NCBI GenBank assembly: GCA_937901145.1
Contig: CALCHE010000114.1
Span: forward strand, 1-15,160
Source of the DNA: an uncultured Clostridia bacterium
GTDB lineage: Bacteria; Bacillota; Clostridia; Oscillospirales; Acutalibacteraceae
Length of the DNA stretch: 15,160 bases
Direction of reading: 5' to 3'
The number at the start of each line of letters is the position of its first letter. Within the stretch, counting starts at the first letter, position 1. Below, in pieces: positions 8,281-15,052 of the stretch. The position numbers were made by a program, and so were the translations under genes. The notes under the pieces are model-generated. The model saw nothing but the letters and a program-made list of their open reading frames with translations. It was not told where the DNA came from and did not search any database.

Positions 8281-8689
8281 ACACCTGTTTTTCTGTCTGA
8301 TAATGAATTTCGCAGCCTATTCTGAAAGCATCCACATCCTTGTCGTATACGGTCTTTCCCACGGTGAAGCCTGTAATGCTTTTATTGCTGTTCATAAGAA
8401 CAAGCATCACCGTCTCTGCTAGGTTATGAATAATCGCAGGAGACAGGAAAAGAGGTACGAAGCAATTGACGGATATCTTTATGCTGTTTACTTCGGCTTT
8501 GTTTCCGTTTGCATCAGCGGAAAGATAAAGACTGCTTTCGGATGCAGAGAATGAAAAGTATGTCTTTTTAATGGGAACGGGAAGGTTAGTTCCTTCATAA
8601 GCCCTTATGGCCTGACAGTTTTCATTCAGAAGAGAGGATTCCCCGATAATTTTAATGAAGGAGTCAATGAGAGCGGTCGATGACTGCAT
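8279..8689 (-). CDS. Probable phage tail terminator / neck completion protein
   Basis: This 136-residue protein is the last gene of the head cassette. Position after the connector and head-closure genes, size, and a mixed fold ending in a beta-strand pattern (FRIGCEIHYQTE) fit tail-terminator (gpU-like) proteins that cap the tail tube and join it to the neck. The match is by pattern and gene order only. The start is ATG 8689 with AAGGAGG just upstream and only one base after the preceding stop. A tail-joining protein with no tail genes behind it is notable. Alternatives are a neck protein or a minor capsid protein. Confidence 0.55.
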   Translation of the reverse strand: MQSSTALIDSFIKIIGESSLLNENCQAIRAYEGTNLPVPIKKTYFSFSASESSLYLSADANGNKAEVNSIKISVNCFVPLFLSPAIIHNLAETVMLVLMNSNKSITGFTVGKTVYDKDVDAFRIGCEIHYQTEKQV

Positions 8690-8690
8690 A

Positions 8691-9026
8691 TTATCCCTCC
8701 TTGTGTACTATTGCCCAGTAGTACAGTTTTTTCTTTCCGAGATAAACAGGCTCACAGTGATCCGTAGAGAAGATATCATCGCCGAAGGAAAGAGTGTAGT
8801 TTCTTTCTGTGAGATACTTTATATCCACCTCAGGCGGTGCCAGCAGAAGATATTTATTCATTCCGTCGTAGCCGAGCTCCGTAGGAACGCCGCTTAAATA
8901 GATTTTATTTTTATATCTCAGCGGCTGAAGAAAACCGCTGAAAGAAACTGAATCACTTTCACCGACAGAGCTGACGGTAACACCGTATTTTTCGAAAAGC
9001 CTGTTTTTTATAATCTTATTCTCCAC
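8691..9026 (-). CDS. Probable head-closure (head-tail adaptor) protein
   Basis: The product is about 111 residues, with the central sequence FLQPLRYKNKIYLSGVPTEL followed by an LLAPPEVD segment and YLGKKKLYYWAIV near the end. From memory this resembles small beta-rich neck proteins of Firmicutes siphophages that follow the connector. I place the start at GTG 9026 (MENKIIKNRLFEKYGV...). It overlaps the upstream gene by 11 bp and an AGAGG lies upstream at slightly long spacing. An in-frame ATG at 9080 would add 18 residues, but it has no good ribosome binding site and the added stretch is Pro/Arg-rich. The function is inferred from order and size. Confidence 0.58.
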   Translation of the reverse strand: MENKIIKNRLFEKYGVTVSSVGESDSVSFSGFLQPLRYKNKIYLSGVPTELGYDGMNKYLLLAPPEVDIKYLTERNYTLSFGDDIFSTDHCEPVYLGKKKLYYWAIVHKEG

Positions 9027-9378
9027 AGAAAAGAAAGCCTCTGTCTGCGAGAATGGATGAGGCGGCGGCAAGCGCCTCATTTTTTATGCGCTCTTCAAAG
9101 AGAAACTCTTTTCCGAGATCTCTTCTTACTGTCATATCACCTGCAGTGAAGGAACCGTATTTGTCCGTTTCAGACAGTCGCGCGAGAAAGAAATTAAAGT
9201 GGGCAATTGCCGCCGCTGTGGGTATAATAAGTGGGTTATCCTCAGTAATACCGGGCTTAAGATTTATCCTTACCCGGGACAGTGCTGCATCGCAGTAGGG
9301 CTGAAGCTGTTCAGCTGTAAAGCCTTCCATATCAGCATAATTCATCAGACAGTCTGTTATATCGCTGAGAAGGGACAT
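9016..9378 (-). CDS. Phage head-tail connector protein (gp6-like)
   Basis: This 120-residue, largely helical protein lies directly after the major capsid gene. The N-terminal helices, the central P-x3-AAIAHFNFFLARL helix and the SFTAGDMTVRRD turn fit connector proteins of the gp6/gp15 type, which form a ring beneath the portal. The start is ATG 9378 with GAGGAG upstream; the gap to the capsid gene stop is 11 bp. It overlaps the following gene, consistent with coupled translation. Family assignment is by pattern, not search. Confidence 0.68.
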   Translation of the reverse strand: MSLLSDITDCLMNYADMEGFTAEQLQPYCDAALSRVRINLKPGITEDNPLIIPTAAAIAHFNFFLARLSETDKYGSFTAGDMTVRRDLGKEFLFEERIKNEALAAASSILADRGFLFCGE

Positions 9379-9389
9379 AAGCTCACTCC

Positions 9390-10397
9390 TCAGGAAAGAG
9401 TAAGGATTTTTGTGGCTTCGTTGTAAATTTTTGCGAAGCCTGATGTAACGGTTACGCTGGCTCTTTCGAGCTGTCTGTCGATGAGCTTGTCAAACTCTGT
9501 AACGATGCCGCCCGCCTGAACTCTTTCCACAGCACTGCCCTTATCGAAGCCGATAATTCGGTCATCGCCGAAGCTGGGCACATGAATGATTTCCGCACCG
9601 AAGGGTGTTATGAGCTTACCTGTGGCGTGGAAGGTAAGACCTGCCGCAGAGTCTCTGAATTCCTCCATACGGAGAATTTTAGAAAGATTCTGTGTGCTCA
9701 CAATGAGCGAGGTAAGGTTAAAGCTGCCGAAAGATGACCAGAGAGAAAGAAGATCATCATATGTAAAATCAGCCCCTGAAGCAGCGATGCTTTCGCTTGT
9801 GCCCTCTGAGCCGTCTGAGCCTGTGAGAGCACTTACTGCTCTGTCAACCTGTGTAGCGGCGATAGCACGGCCGATCTGTCTGAGAGTAACGGTGAAAAGA
9901 TCGAGACGCTGATATTTGATCGCTTCATAGGATGCAGTAATCATTCTGCCGATTTTTTCGAGCTTTACGAGATTATCCTTAACGGTAACTCTGGTTTCGG
10001 GAATATGTGTACCCTCTAAAATAGGGCGCATATCTTCGTTGCCCTTTGAAAGATCTACGGCCAGAGAACGGTAATCGAGAGAGTCGATTTCAGTAGTCGT
10101 AGCGACGATTTTTGAAACGGTGTCGTTATCTGCGAAGCCCTGATTTACCGCTCTGGAAATGTATTCGGGAAAAAGAGCCGCAGACTCAGTGGTTCTGAAA
10201 AACTTTTCGATGGGGTCGCTGTTTCTTCCGCCTACCTTGATGCCGAAGCGCTTGAGCTGACGCTGATATGCGTCGAGACCCTCGAGAGACGTACCCTTGT
10301 AGTTTTCACTGGGGTCAAGATTTTCGAGAGCCTCAGTGAAGGATTTGCCTGTAGTGTAAAGACCCTTTTCGAGTCTGATGTTATCGTATGTAGCCAT
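9390..10397 (-). CDS. Phage major capsid protein, HK97-fold type
   Basis: The 335-residue product would form the icosahedral shell. Size, position after protease and decoration genes, and internal pattern support it. A helical N-terminus is followed by the segment around THIPETRVTVKDNLVKL and the helical stretch ITASYEAIKYQRLDLF. A domain with GKLITPFGAEIIHVPSF and a C-terminal beta-rich end follow. It lacks a long N-terminal scaffold-like arm; scaffolding probably resides in the C-terminal part of the protease gene. The start is ATG 10397 with GGAGG upstream. An encapsulin is unlikely because a full terminase-portal set accompanies it. Confidence 0.85.
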   Translation of the reverse strand: MATYDNIRLEKGLYTTGKSFTEALENLDPSENYKGTSLEGLDAYQRQLKRFGIKVGGRNSDPIEKFFRTTESAALFPEYISRAVNQGFADNDTVSKIVATTTEIDSLDYRSLAVDLSKGNEDMRPILEGTHIPETRVTVKDNLVKLEKIGRMITASYEAIKYQRLDLFTVTLRQIGRAIAATQVDRAVSALTGSDGSEGTSESIAASGADFTYDDLLSLWSSFGSFNLTSLIVSTQNLSKILRMEEFRDSAAGLTFHATGKLITPFGAEIIHVPSFGDDRIIGFDKGSAVERVQAGGIVTEFDKLIDRQLERASVTVTSGFAKIYNEATKILTLS

Positions 10398-10412
10398 ATT
10401 ATTTATTCCTCC

Positions 10413-10754
10413 TTAAAGTATAATTCCGCAGGTCATTTTAGCTGTATCCACAGCGATGACGATGACCTGTCTGCCGCTTGCGTCTGTTTTGATACCGCCG
10501 CTGCCGTTACCTACGATGCTTACTACACCGAAAGCAGGTGTGTCACCTGTGTAGGAGACCTCTGCATAACCTTTTAAAAGCACGCTTGCCTTACTGCCGT
10601 CACAGTAGGTACATACGCCTACAGGCTTAGTGGTGTTAGGTGCGGTTTTTACGGTAAAATTGTTTGTAACGCCTACCACAGCACCGCTTTTGATGGTAGT
10701 GGTAGTTCTGAGTGTAGCTTCCTGTCTGTCGAATCCGTCGAGATAATTATTCAT
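10413..10754 (-). CDS. Probable capsid decoration protein
   Basis: This 113-residue protein is rich in Thr, Gly and Val with predicted beta strands. It lies between protease and major capsid genes, the usual place of head-decoration (lambda gpD-like) proteins that bind mature capsid and stabilise it. The start is ATG 10754 with AAGGAGG upstream; the gaps to both neighbours are short (12 and 15 bp). An internal CTYC motif is present but there is no second cysteine pair, so zinc binding is doubtful. The name rests on order, size and composition. Confidence 0.6.
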   Translation of the reverse strand: MNNYLDGFDRQEATLRTTTTIKSGAVVGVTNNFTVKTAPNTTKPVGVCTYCDGSKASVLLKGYAEVSYTGDTPAFGVVSIVGNGSGGIKTDASGRQVIVIAVDTAKMTCGIIL

Positions 10755-10766
10755 ATTGTTTCCTCC

Positions 10767-11108
10767 TTAAATTTTAAAATCAGAATTATTGAAGACCTGT
10801 GCTTCTTTCGATGATGAGAGCTGGGGAGAGAGAGGGAGGCGGGCATTTGCCTGAGACTCCAGCGAACGGCACAGAGTCTTTACCTCTCCTATATCCATAC
10901 CGTCACATCCCTTTACGAAAGCCGAAGCATTTACCGTCGGCATAATGATAAGGGCATATTTCTTTATCTCCGCTCTCAGATGCTCACGGTAGGCTCTGCC
11001 TTCCTCGGCGAGAGCTTCCAGTGAGCTGATGTGGGATTTGATGCTTTCGATTTCCTCAGCTGAAATGAGAGTGTCCTCAGTGAGGTTTTTGAATTCTTTG
11101 ATTGTCAT
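10767..11108 (-). other. Possible nested in-frame scaffold start
   Basis: Codon 200 of the protease gene is ATG (11108), preceded by the purine run AAGGAAAGGAAG about 11 bases upstream. Initiation there would give a separate 113-residue helical scaffold (MTIKEFKNLTEDTL...), in the manner of lambda Nu3 inside gene C. The spacing is a little long and no independent proof is available. Confidence 0.35.
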
Positions 11109-11705
11109 TGTTTTCTTTTCTTCCTTTCCTTTGAAGGCCTTGGTTACGCCTGCATTTCTTTGGGCGGGTACGGCTACGAAGGACCATTCGTATGCATCAG
11201 TGGGAGCTTTAAGAATACCGTGACAGAGCTTTCCGCCGTATGTTTTGCCCCTGATATGCTCACAGAGATGCTTTTTCATATCCTTTCCGCAGACCGAGCA
11301 GATACATTCATTCATAGCACAGCCTACACTTACCTCTTTTTTTATGCCGCCCTCTATTTCCTTTATGAGAGAAGCATTTTCCTCGGTGCGAAGCATATAG
11401 GCTCTGGCCTTAAGTGCCGTGTAAACCTCTCCGCAGGTAGTCTTTTTCTGAGGATTTTTTTCGATGTAGGTTCTGAAAATTCTCGCTCTCTGATCTCCCG
11501 AGCGCATACTGTGATCGGAAATACCTGTTTTGCCGATGAAAAGCTCACCTAAAGCCGCCAGACTTTCCGTGCTGAATCTCTCAAAATCTCTGTCCACCTC
11601 ATTGTCGCAGAGAGTAAGGGTAAAAAGATACACATCCTCTGCCGAAAGCGGTGAACGGGTATAACTGTTTATGAGCTCCAGCTCTCTTTCAGTTTTCATA
11701 TTCAT
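10767..11705 (-). CDS. Prohead protease with fused scaffold-like C-terminus
   Basis: This 312-residue protein is placed between portal and capsid genes. Residues 25-170 fit a caudoviral prohead serine protease: H65 in the SDH motif and S126 in KEVSVGCA are the candidate catalytic His and Ser, with the family's beta pattern around them. Immediately after the serine comes a Cys/His cluster, C134, C136, C139, H146, C148 and H150, then GGKLCHG. This zinc-knuckle-like insert recurs in Firmicutes phage proteases as I recall them. From about 200 on the protein is helical and charged, suiting a scaffold cleaved during maturation. ATG 11705 is chosen because GGAGGTG lies six bases upstream; earlier in-frame codons overlap the portal gene without such a site. 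It overlaps the portal gene by 17 bp. Confidence 0.75.
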   Translation of the reverse strand: MNMKTERELELINSYTRSPLSAEDVYLFTLTLCDNEVDRDFERFSTESLAALGELFIGKTGISDHSMRSGDQRARIFRTYIEKNPQKKTTCGEVYTALKARAYMLRTEENASLIKEIEGGIKKEVSVGCAMNECICSVCGKDMKKHLCEHIRGKTYGGKLCHGILKAPTDAYEWSFVAVPAQRNAGVTKAFKGKEEKKTMTIKEFKNLTEDTLISAEEIESIKSHISSLEALAEEGRAYREHLRAEIKKYALIIMPTVNASAFVKGCDGMDIGEVKTLCRSLESQANARLPLSPQLSSSKEAQVFNNSDFKI

Positions 11706-12855
11706 TTTTTTCACCTCCGATTTCACGGTAGATTTTTTCACTCTGAGCCTTATAAAGCTCACTCTGAGCCATAAGCGTGATGTCCTGCAGAGTAAGATTA
11801 TCCCATACTACCGTAAAGCCGCAGTCATAGCCCTGCAGGCTGAGAAAGGTACGGCAGATACGGTTTATCACGGGGGTGATTTCTCTGCGGTAGGCGTCAA
11901 TTTCACTGGTAAGTATATCCGCCTGCTGATAGCTCATTCTCTCGCTTGTTGACCAGTTGAAGCCGAGAAGAAAGGGCGGTATACCGAGCTTGGCTACTAT
12001 CTGCTCCAGAAGCTGTCTGACAGGTATCTCACTGTCCAGAATCTGATTATCCGCACCGATAGCCTTTATGCTCACATCGCCCAGTGCCACGAAATCCTTT
12101 ACCGGTCCGCCGGGCTTCATGGTACTGCTCCATTCCTTAGCCACGTGAAGAGCTCTTTCCTGAGCGTATGCCTTATCGACAGCATCGTTCTGAGGCTTGT
12201 AGGTTACGGCGAAGCGGACATTACCCACTCTTTCCCAGTTAAGGCCTACCGTATTGAAAATCTTCATCAGTACATCGCTGACGAAGGGCAGTCCCTTAAG
12301 CACTGAGGTGCCGTAGATTTTACCCGGCTCAGGATTATGCACCGACAGAAGAATAAGCTCAGGGTATTTCACGGGAGCGAAATTCCCATTTTCTCCCACG
12401 GCGTTAACGATTATATCCAGAGGAGAGCTTCCTTCGGTAAGACTGATGCTATCCAAGGGAGCATTAAACAGATGTGTGACTGTAAAGGAGTCTGTTATCA
12501 TCTCTCCTACAGCTGTACCCGTAGTTATGAGCTGCTCGAAAAAAGTGCCGATGAAAGCATTGATTCCCTTTCTTGTACCGCCCACATTTACGCTGTCAAG
12601 AAAATCGGCGAGCTCTTTTTCAGCCCTTTTGTCATCGCACTCTACCTTGAATTCACCTAAAAGACGTACAAGCTTATTTATTGCCGCGTCAATTACCGGA
12701 ACAGCTTCTCTGAGGCCCATATAAAGACGGGTGTCGGCGGGAGCTGAGGGTATATAGGCGGAAAGAGAGGTGAAAGGATGAGCTGCACTTCCCGTCTGAG
12801 GAACAGCGATTACTTCCCTGACTTCAGAGTGTTTTTTGCGTTTTCCTAATGCCAA
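11689..12855 (-). CDS. Phage portal protein
   Basis: The portal forms the dodecameric ring at one capsid vertex through which DNA is pumped by the terminase. The 388-residue product has the typical portal helix and turn LGIPPFLLGFNW (290-301), a long C-terminal helix-rich stem (EIDAYRREITPVINRICRT) and an N-terminal basic tract. I chose TTG 12855 because AAAGGAG lies six bases upstream; an in-frame TTG at 12888 has no ribosome binding site and lies inside a hairpin. Size is at the small end for portals, but no core part seems missing. The stop overlaps the protease gene. Confidence 0.8.
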   Translation of the reverse strand: MALGKRKKHSEVREVIAVPQTGSAAHPFTSLSAYIPSAPADTRLYMGLREAVPVIDAAINKLVRLLGEFKVECDDKRAEKELADFLDSVNVGGTRKGINAFIGTFFEQLITTGTAVGEMITDSFTVTHLFNAPLDSISLTEGSSPLDIIVNAVGENGNFAPVKYPELILLSVHNPEPGKIYGTSVLKGLPFVSDVLMKIFNTVGLNWERVGNVRFAVTYKPQNDAVDKAYAQERALHVAKEWSSTMKPGGPVKDFVALGDVSIKAIGADNQILDSEIPVRQLLEQIVAKLGIPPFLLGFNWSTSERMSYQQADILTSEIDAYRREITPVINRICRTFLSLQGYDCGFTVVWDNLTLQDITLMAQSELYKAQSEKIYREIGGEKNEYEN

Positions 12856-12870
12856 AATATTCTCCTTTCT

Positions 12871-12920
12871 TTTGTCCTCTGCGGACAAAGTTTTACTGAT
12901 GCCTGAAACCTTTAAAGGTT
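12871..12920 (-). promoter_or_regulatory. Palindrome and hairpin in the terL-portal gap
   Basis: The 72-bp gap holds a perfect 14-bp palindrome AACCTTTAAAGGTT (12907-12920) just past the terL stop. It also holds a 7-bp hairpin TTTGTCC-GCAGA-GGACAAA (12889-12871 on the minus strand) directly upstream of the portal ribosome binding site. It is the longest gap inside an otherwise overlapping cassette. The two could partly decouple portal from terminase expression or protect a processed mRNA end. Confidence 0.5.
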
Positions 12921-12927
12921 AGGCTGT

Positions 12928-14202
12928 TTATTCTCTTGCCGCGGCGAGGGCAAAAAAGCCGCTGTCATCGCTTTCCGAGAGAACCGTAGAGACAAAATAT
13001 CTGATGTCGTCCATAGCGTGATCATTTTCCTTCCTCGGTGTGTCGCCGGCCGCTTTTTCATCCCATCTGTACAGGGAGAATTCTTTGATTGAGTCCGCGC
13101 ACACCGGTGAAATGAGAATCCTGCCTTCCCTGAAGGCGCTCTGAACCTTTCTGATGCCTGAAAGCACATCGTTTCTGGCGGGCATAACCCTGTATTTACC
13201 CTTTCTTCGGATACATTCGGCGAAGGAAGCTGCTGAGGGGTCGATGATGACTGCCTCTATTTTTCTCCCCTCTGCCAGAAGGCACAGCTTTTCGTAATAT
13301 TCCTCGTCGGTGAGCTGTATGCCCTCATGACGGGAAGAGTAGTAATACTCCTGAAATCTGTACCATTTACCTCTGTAAAGTCCCCACAGACCCATAGAGG
13401 TCGGGTTTACCGTGCCGTAATCGCAGGAGATGTAGTACCTTTCGAAGTCAGTTACGGGAGGCATACAGGTATATTTACCCTTAGCCGCTTCACCGTAAAC
13501 CAGTCCGTCCACAGCCACCCATCTGCCTGAAACGAACCGCTCATAAAAAGCCCCGCTGTAGAGCCGTTCATAACGTCTGATGACCGCAGGTGAAAGAGAA
13601 GGGTTATCCTGCATAAGGAAATGAAGGTAAAGACAGTTCTTTTCCTCTGCCCTTTTTATCCATTCCTCATAAAACCAGTGTCTCGGATTGTCAGGATTAC
13701 AGTTGAACCAGAATTTCGATCCGTTAAGAGAGCATCGGGCAAGTGCCTGCTCTACAAAGGAGCGGGGCATAAGTGCCACCTCGTCGAGAAGGACACCGCC
13801 CAGAGTAATACCCTGTATAAGTGAAGCAGAGCTTTCGTCTCTGCCGCCGAAGAGATAAAAACGGTTTGATTTGTTTCTGTAAGAGATTTTTATAACATTC
13901 TGACTGATTTTTTCCTCGCAATCAAAACCGAGCTCCGTGAGAACGGGTATAAGTGAAACTATCACATTACGCCTGAGTGAAGCTACGGTCTTGCCGCAAA
14001 TCGCAAAGGAAGTATCGTCGAAAGCGTAAAAGGCCCACAGTACGAATGAGAGAGACATACAGGTGGTCTTTCCGCTTCTTACGGCACCGTCGCAGATAAG
14101 TCCGTCAAGGCTGCTGTAGGGTGAGGACTTATGCCACCAGGAAAGTGCCGTAAGCTGTTTTTTAGAAAAGGTCTTAAAGCCTCTGTTATTCATCGCTTTC
14201 AT
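12928..14202 (-). CDS. Phage terminase large subunit
   Basis: The packaging motor ATPase and headful/cos nuclease has 424 residues, normal for the PBSX/Terminase_3 group. The N-terminal ATPase has Walker A GAVRSGKT (39-46) and Walker B GGVLLDEVA with D140-E141. The C-terminal RNase H-like nuclease shows its acidic residues at D261 (SCDYGT), D321 (IIDPSA) and D398/D399 (HAMDDIRYF). All motor and nuclease residues are therefore intact. ATG 14202 overlaps terS by 17 bp; a second ATG at 14193, in an ATGAATAA overlap with the terS stop and with GAGAG upstream, is an equally good start. It is translated right after the small subunit. Confidence 0.93.
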   Translation of the reverse strand: MKAMNNRGFKTFSKKQLTALSWWHKSSPYSSLDGLICDGAVRSGKTTCMSLSFVLWAFYAFDDTSFAICGKTVASLRRNVIVSLIPVLTELGFDCEEKISQNVIKISYRNKSNRFYLFGGRDESSASLIQGITLGGVLLDEVALMPRSFVEQALARCSLNGSKFWFNCNPDNPRHWFYEEWIKRAEEKNCLYLHFLMQDNPSLSPAVIRRYERLYSGAFYERFVSGRWVAVDGLVYGEAAKGKYTCMPPVTDFERYYISCDYGTVNPTSMGLWGLYRGKWYRFQEYYYSSRHEGIQLTDEEYYEKLCLLAEGRKIEAVIIDPSAASFAECIRRKGKYRVMPARNDVLSGIRKVQSAFREGRILISPVCADSIKEFSLYRWDEKAAGDTPRKENDHAMDDIRYFVSTVLSESDDSGFFALAAARE

Positions 14203-14662
14203 CTCTCAGAGCTGCCGCGCTTTTTTCTATGGCACTGAAAAGAGAGTCGGTGCCGTCACTGTCCTGCTGACAGCTCAGCTGCTGTAAACGCTCCAGCGCC
14301 TTCAGACGGTCGAAAAATTTTATTTCGATGTCTCCGCCCTTTTTTCTTTTTATATCGGATATGTTATAAAGATCCATCTGCCTTATTTCCTCGTCGGTTA
14401 CCTCGTCTCTGAAAAGCAGGCTGACCGCATCGGCATAGCATCCGAAGGCTAAACGGTAATAACCCGATATAATGTCCTTCTGTGAGGCTCTTTTTTCCCT
14501 GTCACTTCTTTCGATTTCTTCTTTTATTTCTTTTTTTCTGAGCAGTCTGAGAGCAGATTTTTCAGGAAAGATATATCCTGATTTGGACGCTGCCTCAGTA
14601 CCGTTTCTCGAAAGACAGTAATAGGTGCAGAAGAGCCTTTCCTTTGATGTGAGATTACTGAT
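14186..14662 (-). CDS. Phage terminase small subunit, no canonical start codon
   Basis: The frame encodes about 158 residues beginning SNLTSKERLFCTYYCLSR after the start position, then NGTEAASKSGY. This is the helix-turn-helix opening typical of Terminase_2 small subunits, which recognise packaging sites and feed DNA to the large subunit. A helical, charged region and an acidic tail ending in DESDE follow. In frame, from the upstream stop (14702-14704) to the conserved region there is no ATG, GTG or TTG. ATC at 14660-14662 lies where the start should be, eight bases after AAGGGG. The first in-frame ATG is at 14377, far inside the domain. The frame is otherwise unbroken. It may be a near-cognate start, a recent loss, or a sequence error. 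Confidence 0.7.
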   Translation of the reverse strand: MSNLTSKERLFCTYYCLSRNGTEAASKSGYIFPEKSALRLLRKKEIKEEIERSDREKRASQKDIISGYYRLAFGCYADAVSLLFRDEVTDEEIRQMDLYNISDIKRKKGGDIEIKFFDRLKALERLQQLSCQQDSDGTDSLFSAIEKSAAALRDESDE

Positions 14663-14704
14663 TCTGATTACCCCTTTCTTTTTGGTCTGATATTTTGTCT
14701 CTCA

Positions 14705-14825
14705 CCTATACACGGGAAAGAGTCGATTTTTGCGTGTTTTGTGCAAAAAACACCCCGATTTCTTAAAAATATTTTTTTGATAAAAGATAAACATTTATAA
14801 AAATGAACTTTTTTTGAATTAATTA
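14705..14825. other. AT-rich divergent spacer between terS and peptide gene
   Basis: This region contains no gene. GTGTTTT (14734-14740) and AAAACAC (14747-14753) form an inverted repeat around GTGCAA. To its right the sequence consists of A- and T-tracts, which on the plus strand resemble an UP element for the strong promoter at 14826. On the minus strand I find no good -35/-10 pair for the phage cassette, so its promoter is weak, activator-dependent or absent. Confidence 0.5.
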
Positions 14826-14854
14826 TTGACATTGTTTAAAGTGTGTTGTATAAT
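14826..14854 (+). promoter_or_regulatory. Perfect-consensus sigma-A promoter
   Basis: TTGACA (14826-14831) and TATAAT (14849-14854) are both exact consensus and are separated by 17 bases. A/T-tracts lie immediately upstream. Transcription would start near 14861, leaving a leader of about 37 bases with the AAAGGAG site. This is the strongest promoter visible in the window. Confidence 0.92.
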
Positions 14855-14897
14855 AAAAGCACCTTATAAAAGGAATTTAAGAAAGGAGATAACGGTA

Positions 14898-14993
14898 ATG
14901 GATAAAGTTTTTGATTGGATCATGGACAACTGGGCAGCTATCGTAGCTTTCGTTGACAAGTTCTTCGCAACTCTTGTTGAAGCAGCTGCATAA
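14898..14993 (+). CDS. 31-residue amphipathic peptide
   Basis: This small gene is too short for usual ORF cut-offs. It begins MDKVFDWIMDNWAAIVAF and ends LVEAAA, 31 residues in all. AAAGGAG (14882-14888) lies nine bases before the ATG. Codons are of the highly expressed type (TTC, GAC, AAC, ATC, GTT, GCT, CTT). As a helix, K3, D6, D10, A13, A17, D20, A24 and E28 would line one face and V4/F5, I8, W12, I15, V19, F22/F23 and L26 the other. Net charge is -3. There is no signal peptide or cysteine. Size, amphipathicity and lack of leader recall phenol-soluble modulins or leaderless bacteriocins, but I recognise no family. A type I toxin is less likely because no antisense RNA promoter is visible. 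Confidence 0.8.
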   Translation: MDKVFDWIMDNWAAIVAFVDKFFATLVEAAA

Positions 14994-14997
14994 TTGA

Positions 14998-15050
14998 AGT
15001 TTTTTGCGCAAAAAAACTGAATCAATTTTAAAATTTGAAATTTTAAAATT
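14998..15050 (+). repeat. Two palindromes in the peptide 3' UTR
   Basis: AGTTTTTT-GCGC-AAAAAAACT lies at 14998-15018. A perfect 13-bp-arm palindrome built from TTTT and AAAA tracts lies at 15024-15050, with a single central G (15037). Neither is followed by a T-run of its own; the real terminator comes next. They could act as mRNA-stabilising structures or as protein-binding sites. Confidence 0.75.
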
Positions 15051-15052
15051 AA

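Noticed and set aside
9390..10397. Encapsulin nanocompartment instead of phage capsid
   Set aside because: The gene is flanked by protease, portal, terminase and neck genes; encapsulins stand with cargo proteins and have no packaging motor.
14660..14705. Programmed +1 frameshift joining the GTG 14705 frame to terS
   Set aside because: The GTG has no good ribosome binding site, the needed shift is +1 rather than the common -1, and no stimulatory structure is evident. Kept only as an alternative.
14898..14993. Type I toxin of a toxin-antitoxin pair
   Set aside because: No antisense promoter or overlapping RNA is visible, and the consensus promoter and optimised codons argue for abundant expression.
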